Part shown: one piece after another, positions 29,466 to 35,881 of the stretch
Position numbering within the stretch: position 1 is the stretch's first letter
Layout of the letters: every line of letters starts with the position of its first letter
NCBI GenBank assembly: GCA_031368515.1
Contig: JANMNW010000674.1
Coordinates: 4,309 to 68,308, forward strand
Length of the DNA stretch: 64,000 nt
Reading direction: 5' to 3'
Origin: CANJQH01 sp031368515
GTDB lineage: Bacteria > Chloroflexota > Anaerolineae > J036 > Brachytrichaceae
The notes under the pieces: generated by a model
What the model saw: the letters and a program-made list of their open reading frames with translations, nothing else
What the model was told of the DNA's origin: nothing
Database searches by the model: none
Made by a program: the position numbers and the translations under genes

Positions 29466-29774
29466 TCACCCATCGGCCGAAATCGTGTGCGCAATCTCGG
29501 CGCGCGCCAGCGCCTCATGCTCTTCGACGATGCGCGCGGTTTCGCGCACATCGGTTGCCAGTTCGTCAAGCAGCGCCAGCGCGCGGCGCATGCGCGTGCG
29601 GCAGCTGAGGAGCTGCGCCATGAACTCCTGTTCCGCCACGCCATCCCAGCCTTCAAGCAATTGCCGGTTGCGCGCATCGGCCCGGGCGAGGCAGCGCTTG
29701 ATCACGCCGCCCTGCGCATCGAATGCTTGAGCCGTCGCCCGCAGCGCGTCGTATGGCGCCCGTATCGAGCTCAT
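29466..29774 (-). CDS. WXG100 family protein (third of the cluster)
   Basis: 102 residues, helix-turn-helix with Trp-Asp-Gly in LLEGWDGVAEQEF. The N-terminus is RAPYDALRATAQAFD, a weaker version of the YDEM helix of the sister proteins. Its ATG overlaps the stop of the preceding WXG100 gene (ATGA), an arrangement that would give equimolar products suited to heterodimers. Exported cargo or structural partner of the type VII ATPase, by family. Confidence 0.87.
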   Translation of the reverse strand: MSSIRAPYDALRATAQAFDAQGGVIKRCLARADARNRQLLEGWDGVAEQEFMAQLLSCRTRMRRALALLDELATDVRETARIVEEHEALARAEIAHTISADG

Positions 29775-30094
29775 GCTTCGCCTCCGGCAGTGTCATTGAC
29801 CACGGCTGTCTCAATGGCGTCGCGCGCGCGCTGCTCCGCCAGGCGAATGGTGCGCGCCGTGATGTGCAGCGCAGTGCTGATCTGGTCAAGCACGAGCGGC
29901 ACATGGCTCATGTCGCGCAGGCAGGCGGCGTAAGCCGGGTCAAATGCCGCGCGCGCCTTGCCCAGCCACAGCGGCGTCAGCTCGCCCACCGCTCGCTCAA
30001 TGGCATGTATTGCCGCACGGGCTTCCTCTGCGCAACCGCCGATATCGAGCGCCACCGCCGTCATTTCGTCATAATTCAGGCGAATCTGGCCCAT
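29771..30094 (-). CDS. WXG100-like protein (second of the cluster)
   Basis: 107 residues. The turn is Trp-Leu-Gly in ELTPLWLGKARAAF, and the N-terminal helix carries NYDEMTAVALDI. It starts after AGGAAGG with good spacing, 93 bases beyond the first WXG100 gene; a hairpin lies in the gap. It is probably the heterodimer partner of the ATGA-coupled downstream protein. Confidence 0.86.
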   Translation of the reverse strand: MGQIRLNYDEMTAVALDIGGCAEEARAAIHAIERAVGELTPLWLGKARAAFDPAYAACLRDMSHVPLVLDQISTALHITARTIRLAEQRARDAIETAVVNDTAGGEA

Positions 30095-30112
30095 CGAATC
30101 CTTCCTTGATCA

Positions 30113-30139
30113 ATGCGCGGCGCGGGTTGCCCCGCGCAT
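30113..30139 (-). promoter_or_regulatory. Small GC-rich hairpin between WXG100 genes
   Basis: ATGCGCGG (30113-30120) is followed 11 bases later by CCGCGCAT (30132-30139), an 8-bp stem just upstream of the ribosome binding site of the second WXG100 gene. There is no T-run on the downstream side, so it is more likely an RNA-processing or attenuation element that lets the first WXG100 protein be made in excess. Confidence 0.45.
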
Positions 30140-30187
30140 CGAGCACCGTTCTAACAACTTGAAAAAATGAATTTGAGGGTTCGAACG

Positions 30188-30499
30188 CTAATTCGTGTCG
30201 TCCACGATCGCGCTGCCGATCTGCGCCCGCGCTTCTTCTTCAGCGCGCTGCACGAGGTCGGACGCTGTTTTGATGGCGGTGGAAATTTCGCTCATCATCA
30301 GCGGCGTGTGCTGCAGGCGCGCCATGCACGAATCGATCTGGGCGAGGAACTCGGTGTCCGCCACGCCCTCCCAACCCGCGCTCAGCTTGTCCGACTCGCC
30401 TTTCACGCGCTTAACCAGCTCGTCCGCCTGCTGCGACATCTGCATAAAGGTGTTCGAGCTCGCCGCCATCTCTTCATAGTTCATCTTGATTTGGCTCAT
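30188..30499 (-). CDS. WXG100 family protein (first of the cluster)
   Basis: 103 residues, the most canonical of the four: MSQIKMNYEEMAASSN, then Trp-Glu-Gly in KLSAGWEGVADTEF and a charged C-terminal helix (LVQRAEEEARAQIGSAIV). A strong AAAGGAG ribosome site lies 9 bases before the ATG, and its own promoter with a repeat-type operator is found upstream (30544-30605). Together these suggest this is the main, highly expressed secreted protein of the system. No C-terminal YxxxD/E motif is visible, so the export signal may lie on a partner. Confidence 0.92.
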   Translation of the reverse strand: MSQIKMNYEEMAASSNTFMQMSQQADELVKRVKGESDKLSAGWEGVADTEFLAQIDSCMARLQHTPLMMSEISTAIKTASDLVQRAEEEARAQIGSAIVDDTN

Positions 30500-30543
30500 G
30501 TCTGATTACTCCTTTGCGCCGGAGAGTGTTTGTCCGATCGCGC

Positions 30544-30605
30544 AGTTAGCATGACACAAATCCGATGCGATGAAGCTGACAGTTCCTGACAGTTCTGTCA
30601 GGTTC
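30544..30605 (-). promoter_or_regulatory. Promoter and 10-bp-phased repeat operator for the WXG100 genes
   Basis: On the plus strand TGACAGTTC occurs at 30577-30585 and again at 30587-30595, followed by TGTCAGGTTC to 30605, three related units at 10-bp period. Reading leftward, a CTAACT hexamer (plus 30544-30549) lies 22 bases beyond the repeat block and fits a -10. A nearly identical block with identical spacing precedes the EccC gene. Direct repeats at one-turn spacing are the usual sites of OmpR/SARP-type winged-helix activators, and such a protein is encoded immediately upstream, ending at 30616. Confidence 0.75.
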
Positions 30606-30615
30606 GCACATGCGC

Positions 30616-31242
30616 TCAGGCGAGCTTGAGCATGTAGCCCTTGCCGCGCACAGTCACGATGAGGTCGCCCGCATCAGGGCTGATGCCGCGCAGCCGCAGC
30701 CGCAACCGGCTCAGCACTTGATCGAGCGCGTCGGAATCCATCAGGCCGTCGTAGTTGTGGCCCCATACCGCGCGGGCGCAATCGTGCCGCGCGCACACTT
30801 CACCGCGATGCTCAAACAAGTGCAGCAACAGGGCTTGTTGATCGCTGGACAAGTCGATTTTTTCGGCGTCCCAGAAAAAGCACCAGACTTTGAAATCGAA
30901 GCGCAAATGCGTGACCGGCTGCACAGTCTTGTCTTTGTCCAGATACACAATCAACCCGGTCGGATCGCCCAGGCCGATCTCGTCACCGTGCTTCAGCTTG
31001 TGGGGCGCACGCAACGGCCGGCCGTTGACAAATGTGCCATTCTGGCTTTGGCTGTCGCACAAGACAAAGTAGTGACCATCCCAGGCAATGCGCGCATGCA
31101 GCCGTGATGTCAATGGACGCAGCACCACCATGGCGCAATCGCTCGCCCGGCCCAGCGTGCAGCCGCCGGCAGGCAGCACAATCATCTGCGGTGTGACTTC
31201 GGGAAAATTCGCCCGCAGTGCTTTGGTCGATGTCTTTGTCAT
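30616..31242 (-). CDS. FHA - winged-helix (OmpR/PhoB-type) transcriptional regulator
   Basis: 208 residues. An N-terminal FHA domain near 25-95 (CTLGRASDC, TSRLHARIAW, SQNGTFVNGR) is joined to a C-terminal winged-helix DNA-binding domain near 115-208 (LSSDQQALLLHLFEHRGE, DALDQVLSRLRLRL and the wing sequence TVRGKGYML). The architecture recalls EmbR-type regulators in which an FHA domain reads phospho-threonine made by a Ser/Thr kinase. GGGGAG lies 7 bases before ATG 31242; an alternative ATG 31272 overlaps the EccC stop (ATGA). Placed between the secretion ATPase and WXG100 genes, beside two matching operators, it is the likely pathway-specific regulator, perhaps controlled by the kinase encoded at 35882-37861. 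Confidence 0.88.
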   Translation of the reverse strand: MTKTSTKALRANFPEVTPQMIVLPAGGCTLGRASDCAMVVLRPLTSRLHARIAWDGHYFVLCDSQSQNGTFVNGRPLRAPHKLKHGDEIGLGDPTGLIVYLDKDKTVQPVTHLRFDFKVWCFFWDAEKIDLSSDQQALLLHLFEHRGEVCARHDCARAVWGHNYDGLMDSDALDQVLSRLRLRLRGISPDAGDLIVTVRGKGYMLKLA

Positions 31243-31268
31243 CGTTTGCTCCCCAGAAACGTTGTGAA

Positions 31269-34200
31269 TCATTGATTTTCCGGCGCTTTTAGCACAGCTT
31301 GCCCAATCGCGCTCAGCCAGTCGCCCCAGCCCCAGCCCTCCTCTTGCGGCACGGCAAATCGCGCGCGCAGCGGTTTGGACTGCCTGCGGCAGGTGTAGTA
31401 GCCGTGCCCGGCCGGCAACGGCTTGTCGCGTTCGCCCACGGGCAAGCGCAATCCAAAACCGACTGATTGCAGGCCGCCCAACACCACCCACGACTGCGCG
31501 TCCTTGATGCGTTTGAGCCAGCCGTCCAGCGCATCAAGCGCGCGATCAGGCCCGGCCATCAGCACATGAAAAGGCAAGCGTAAGCCGGCGCGTTCCAACA
31601 GGCCATCCAGCCGCTCTTTGGCCACGCGCGGCAATGCGCGGACAAAAGCGTCGGCGTCGTCAATCGCAAGCACCACCGCGGGCAGGCCGCGGGCTATCGT
31701 GGATGCGCTCCATTCCGGCGTCGCCGCGCGCGCGGCATGCTGCATCTCGCCCATGCTTTCCAGCGTGGCGGCAAGCTCATCAAGCAGCGCAGGAATTTCA
31801 TCGCCATGCTGCGCACACTGGCGCACGTGCGGCAACCCGGACAGCGCGGCCAAGCCGTCGTCCGCGCCGCTGACATCGCACAGATACACCATCAGCTGGT
31901 CGGGATCGCGCGCACGCGCCAGCGACAGCAGCATGCTTTGCAGCACGGAGGTTTTTCCGCTTTGCGGCGCGCCGGTGACAAGCACGTGCGGGCTGGCGCC
32001 GATGTCAATCCGCAAAGGTTGTAAGTCCGCGGTCTGCAGCCCAACCGTGGCGACAAGCGGCTCGCCGGCACGTTCGCCGGACACACGCGCATGCGGCGCA
32101 TCAGCCAGAAGCGCGCGCAAAGTCAACTCGGCCGGCATGGTCGCAATCGGCGGCGCGCGCCGCCCGGCGTATTGCGCGCGCAATGCGCCAGCCGCTTCGG
32201 CCAGTTGCGCCGCGCGCTCGGCATCGGTGGCGCCCGGCGCTGGCAGCGCCGCCTGGAATTCCAGCGGGCTCTGCCCCATCCGTTTGATCAGCCCGCGCCC
32301 GGGCGTCGCCGCCGGTTCCAGGCCGCCCGTCCGTCCAACCACTGCGGCATAGTCGGAGCGATCCGCCAGTTGAAACGCAAGCGCGGCCGTGATATTGCCG
32401 CTCACGCGGCTGCGCACGTCAAGCGGTTTGTTGGCGCTGATCACCACATGCATCCCCAGCGGCGCGCCTTCGCGCACTACAGTGACCAGCGTATCTTCGT
32501 AGTCCATGCGGGCAAAAGCCGGATAGTTGTCGATGACCAGCAGGATCGCCGGCATGCCAGCCGCGGCGCCCAGATCGGCAAACTTGCGGCCGGCCAGCGC
32601 GTCTTTGCGCAAGGCCAATTCGCGCCGCAGCTGGCGAAACAGCCGCATCAGGCGTTCATCGTCGTCTTCAAACAGCACGGCGCCCACCTGCGGCAGCGCA
32701 GCCAACGCCGTCAGGCTGCGGCTGCCAAAGTCCAGCACGTAGGCATTTAGCTCGTCGGGCGAATGCGCACGCGCCAGCGCTAGCAACAGTGTTTGCAGCA
32801 AGGTTGATTTGCCTGCACCGGCCTGGCCGAACATCATCAGGTGCCCATCGCGGCCCAAATCGATGATTGCCGCATCCTGCCGGCGCTCGCGCGGGTCGTC
32901 CATGCGGCCAATGACTGCGCGCAACCAGCCCGCAGTGTCGCCGGATGCGGCCGCCGATTCAAGCAGCAGCCGTTCGGGCAATGGATCGAGCCAGATGCGT
33001 TCGGCCGCTTGCACGTGTTCGGCGAGCGTTGTCCGGCGCACGTGGTCCATCAGCGCAGCCAACTGGCGCGGCTGTTCGCCGCCTGGCGGGCGCGGTTGCG
33101 TGATCCAGCAGCGCCGTTGCAGATCGGGCGTGCCATCGAGCAGCAGCGGCGCCACGTACCGTTGCGCCGCGTCCGGGTCTTCGTCCGGGTCGTAGCGCGC
33201 TCCGCCATACGCCGATTGAAATCGCTCATAGCGCTCATCGCTGCCCACCAGAAAGTATGCCTCTCCCGCGCGCGCAAGGTGAGCGGCATCGGGGCGTTTG
33301 AGCATTTCCTTGCTGTCACTTTCGTCCTGCACGCGCAGGCACAGCTTGAAGCGGCTGTTCGACCAGATCTGGTCGTCTACAACGCCAGACGGTTTTTGAG
33401 TGGCAAGGATCAGATGCACGCCCAGGCTGCGGCCGATTCGCGCGGCGCTGATCAGCTGCTTCATAAAGTCGGGCTGGTCGCGTTTCAGCTCGGCAAACTC
33501 ATCCACGATGATCACCAGACGCGGCATGGCCTTGAAGCGATCGGCGCCGCCTGCCGCATATAGGCGCTGATAGTCGTCGATATAGGTCACGCTGTGCTGA
33601 TCAAAGATGCGTTGACGCCGCTTGAGCTCGCTGGCCAGCGCGATAAGCGCGCGGCGCGCGGCGCTGGGCTCAACGAGGTTGGTAATCACGCCGCTCAAAT
33701 GCGGCAGGTCGATATCCGGCACGGGCGACACCGTGCGCGCGGCCGAACGCTGGCGCAGAAACGCATTGGCCATGCCGCCGCCTTTGTAGTCAATCAACAA
33801 AAATGAAATCCACTCCGGGCTGAAGCGCACCGCCAGCGAAGCGATCAGGGTCTGCAACAACTCGCTTTTGCCCGCGCCGGTTGTGCCGGCGACCAACCCA
33901 TGCGCGCCATGGCCGCGATCTCCATCGCGCAAATCCAGCTGCAGCAATCGTCCACCCGCCGCGCGGCCGATCGGCACGACAAGCGAGCCTGCGTCCAAAT
34001 GCGCATGCGTGCGCCACAGCCCGGCGACATCCACATCCTCCACGTGGCGGGCATCCCACAGTGAAAGCAGCGTCACGGCCGCAGGAATTTCAGCGGGTGC
34101 GGCGGTGCGGCGCAGCCGGATGGCTGACAGCGAGCGCGCCAACGCCTCGCACTCCAGCCCCGGCAGCGCGTCTACGCTGTCGAGCTGTCGCGGGCGGCCG

Positions 34201-35600
34201 TTGTCGGTCGCCGCAAACAGACGCGCGCGGCCGGCTTCATAGTGGACATAGGCGTCGCACTCGCGCGGCAACAGATGCCGGTGGTCCGCCAGAAACACCG
34301 CGGTAAACCCTGCGCCGCGCGCCAGCGCAAGCAACTGCGGCAGCGCAGCATCTTGGCCAAACAGGCCGGGCTCCGCCAGAAAGAAAAGGGTATGGCGCGG
34401 AAGCTGTTCAGCCCGCGCCTTGCGATGCGCGGCCAGCAAGACGGCGTCAAGCGCGCGTTTGGCGCCGTCGGGGTCGCACGCCAGCAGGCGATGGCGGTGT
34501 TCGGCATCCCACGCATGCGGCAACCAGCGCATCCAGCGCCACGCATCGCCCTCAGTTTCCGGGAAAACCGCGGCGAGTGCGAGATCGTCCGGGCTGTGAT
34601 GCGCGGCCAGCTGCGCCGCCAGCGCGAAACAGGCGCGCAGCAGCGCGGCGCGCGGGCCGGCCAGCCCCAGCGCGCGCAACTGGCCGACCGGCACGCACAG
34701 CGGCACGCGCTCGATCGCGGCAAACGCGTCCGCCAGTTCAAGCATGCGGTCGCCCAGCGCATCGGGCGCCAACAACGGCTCGTAGCGCGCAGTCTTGATC
34801 GTGAAGCGGGCGGGCGCGCGCCCAAGACCGATACGCGCCTGCAAGTAATCGGGGTCGCCCGGTTCGCGCATCCACACGCGCGCGCATTGCCGCACGCGGC
34901 CGCGCAGAGTGTGCAAGTCCGGGTCCTCGTCCAGCGCTTCGATTCGCAGGCGATTGACTTGCGCCGCCAGCTGCGCGCGACGTTGCTCCAGATATGAGTC
35001 GTAACGCGCGGCGCGTTCAGCCATATCGCGGGCATGGCGGCGCCGTTCGCTGACATAGGACCACAGGCCTGTCAGCGCGGACGCGCCCATGAATCCGGTG
35101 GTGAGAAAGTTCATCGGACCGTTGGCATGCGGCAAGCTCACCGTTGCGGCCAGAGATGCGACGGCAAACGCCGCCGGCATTACGATGCCCGGCCATTGCA
35201 GGCGCGGCGCGCTTGGCGCGTTGGGCGGCGCGGTCAGTTCGATCTCACCCCCTTCCAATTGAAAAAATGGACGCGGCGGGCGCTGGAAGAATGGCTGCGG
35301 CTTGGCGGGCAAAACGGCGGGCGAGCGGTCGCTGTGTTGCGGCCGCTCGGATACGCAGACCAGATGCACCTGCGCGCCATCCCAAACACCAGCGTGATCC
35401 AGACTGTCCTCTGCCCGCAGCGGCACGCGCGCGTCGCATTGCTCGGCATGCGAGATGATCCAGTGTTGGCCGGCAGGGCATCGCCAGTCCAGCGCGCTGG
35501 CGATGGCCGGCGCAAGGTCATAGGCTGGCACATCAGCGGGCGCGCGCACGTCTTCGGGCGGCCAGCCTGCGGCATTGGCTGTAACAAACACCTGTCGCAT
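31269..35600 (-). CDS. Type VII secretion ATPase: YukD-like domain fused to EccC/EssC (FtsK/SpoIIIE)
   Basis: 1443 residues. An N-terminal ubiquitin/YukD-like domain (about 1-80: DVPAYDLAPAIASAL to VWDGAQVHLVCV) is followed by two TM helices near 125-170 and three FtsK-type ATPase domains. Walker A motifs are GTTGAGKS near 577, GQAGAGKS near 931 and GAPQSGKT near 1215. Walker B is a complete VIIVDEF near 700 in domain one but VIDN and IDDA in domains two and three, so only the first looks fully catalytic. It is the motor that exports WXG100 substrates. Start 35600 has GGAA at the right distance and lies just downstream of the predicted promoter; the frame is open to 35639, upstream of that -10. 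Confidence 0.93.
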   Translation of the reverse strand: MRQVFVTANAAGWPPEDVRAPADVPAYDLAPAIASALDWRCPAGQHWIISHAEQCDARVPLRAEDSLDHAGVWDGAQVHLVCVSERPQHSDRSPAVLPAKPQPFFQRPPRPFFQLEGGEIELTAPPNAPSAPRLQWPGIVMPAAFAVASLAATVSLPHANGPMNFLTTGFMGASALTGLWSYVSERRRHARDMAERAARYDSYLEQRRAQLAAQVNRLRIEALDEDPDLHTLRGRVRQCARVWMREPGDPDYLQARIGLGRAPARFTIKTARYEPLLAPDALGDRMLELADAFAAIERVPLCVPVGQLRALGLAGPRAALLRACFALAAQLAAHHSPDDLALAAVFPETEGDAWRWMRWLPHAWDAEHRHRLLACDPDGAKRALDAVLLAAHRKARAEQLPRHTLFFLAEPGLFGQDAALPQLLALARGAGFTAVFLADHRHLLPRECDAYVHYEAGRARLFAATDNGRPRQLDSVDALPGLECEALARSLSAIRLRRTAAPAEIPAAVTLLSLWDARHVEDVDVAGLWRTHAHLDAGSLVVPIGRAAGGRLLQLDLRDGDRGHGAHGLVAGTTGAGKSELLQTLIASLAVRFSPEWISFLLIDYKGGGMANAFLRQRSAARTVSPVPDIDLPHLSGVITNLVEPSAARRALIALASELKRRQRIFDQHSVTYIDDYQRLYAAGGADRFKAMPRLVIIVDEFAELKRDQPDFMKQLISAARIGRSLGVHLILATQKPSGVVDDQIWSNSRFKLCLRVQDESDSKEMLKRPDAAHLARAGEAYFLVGSDERYERFQSAYGGARYDPDEDPDAAQRYVAPLLLDGTPDLQRRCWITQPRPPGGEQPRQLAALMDHVRRTTLAEHVQAAERIWLDPLPERLLLESAAASGDTAGWLRAVIGRMDDPRERRQDAAIIDLGRDGHLMMFGQAGAGKSTLLQTLLLALARAHSPDELNAYVLDFGSRSLTALAALPQVGAVLFEDDDERLMRLFRQLRRELALRKDALAGRKFADLGAAAGMPAILLVIDNYPAFARMDYEDTLVTVVREGAPLGMHVVISANKPLDVRSRVSGNITAALAFQLADRSDYAAVVGRTGGLEPAATPGRGLIKRMGQSPLEFQAALPAPGATDAERAAQLAEAAGALRAQYAGRRAPPIATMPAELTLRALLADAPHARVSGERAGEPLVATVGLQTADLQPLRIDIGASPHVLVTGAPQSGKTSVLQSMLLSLARARDPDQLMVYLCDVSGADDGLAALSGLPHVRQCAQHGDEIPALLDELAATLESMGEMQHAARAATPEWSASTIARGLPAVVLAIDDADAFVRALPRVAKERLDGLLERAGLRLPFHVLMAGPDRALDALDGWLKRIKDAQSWVVLGGLQSVGFGLRLPVGERDKPLPAGHGYYTCRRQSKPLRARFAVPQEEGWGWGDWLSAIGQAVLKAPENQ

Positions 35601-35618
35601 CGTCATTTCCAGGAACGG

Positions 35619-35680
35619 CGATAGTGTGCGACAAAGCATGCAGAATGAAGCTGACAGTTGCTGACAGTTCTGTCAGGTTC
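35619..35680 (-). promoter_or_regulatory. Promoter and 10-bp-phased repeat operator for the EccC operon
   Basis: TGACAGTTG (35652-35660), TGACAGTTC (35662-35670) and TGTCAGGTTC (35671-35680) repeat the block seen at 30577-30605; a stretch of about 35 bases differs at one position. A CTATCG hexamer (plus 35619-35624) sits 22 bases from the block, the same distance as CTAACT at the other site. The expected transcript start is about 10 bases before the EccC start codon, giving a very short leader. Confidence 0.75.
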
Positions 35681-35744
35681 AGTTGAGCCGATCACATAAT
35701 GGCGCGCAGCGCGAATTTATGTACACAAAACGACGCTATAGCCG

Positions 35745-35801
35745 GAGAAAACTTTAAGAGTTTTCATCTCTTAAAGAGATGAAAACTCTTAAAGTTTTCT
35801 C
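35745..35801. repeat. Perfect 28-bp-arm palindrome between the EccC and kinase genes
   Basis: The left arm (35745-35772, GAGAAAACTTTAAGAG then TTTTCATCTCTT) is exactly complementary to the right arm (35774-35801) around a single central base. It is very AT-rich in a GC-rich neighbourhood, and CTCTTAAAG recurs inside it. It lies between two divergent promoters, 30 bases upstream of the kinase -10, so an ordinary terminator role is unlikely. Options are a binding site for a dimeric regulator, a cruciform-forming element or a short mobile repeat. Confidence 0.8.
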
Positions 35802-35830
35802 CCGGTCATGACGAATCGCTCGTTTGACTC

Positions 35831-35836
35831 TACAAT
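35831..35836 (+). promoter_or_regulatory. Candidate -10 box for the Ser/Thr kinase gene
   Basis: TACAAT lies 46 bases before GTG 35882. No clear -35 is present at 17 bases (ATGACG-like), so activation or an alternative sigma factor is possible. The neighbouring palindrome ends 29 bases upstream. Confidence 0.4.
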
Positions 35837-35881
35837 CTTCACGACGGCATGGGCACGTCCCAGGCTTGTCAAGGGGTTGTT

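Noticed and set aside
29760..30605. Possible CRISPR-like or tandem repeat array in the WXG100 region
   Set aside because: The repeated look comes from paralogous coding sequences and one operator block; there are no regularly spaced identical repeats with unique spacers.
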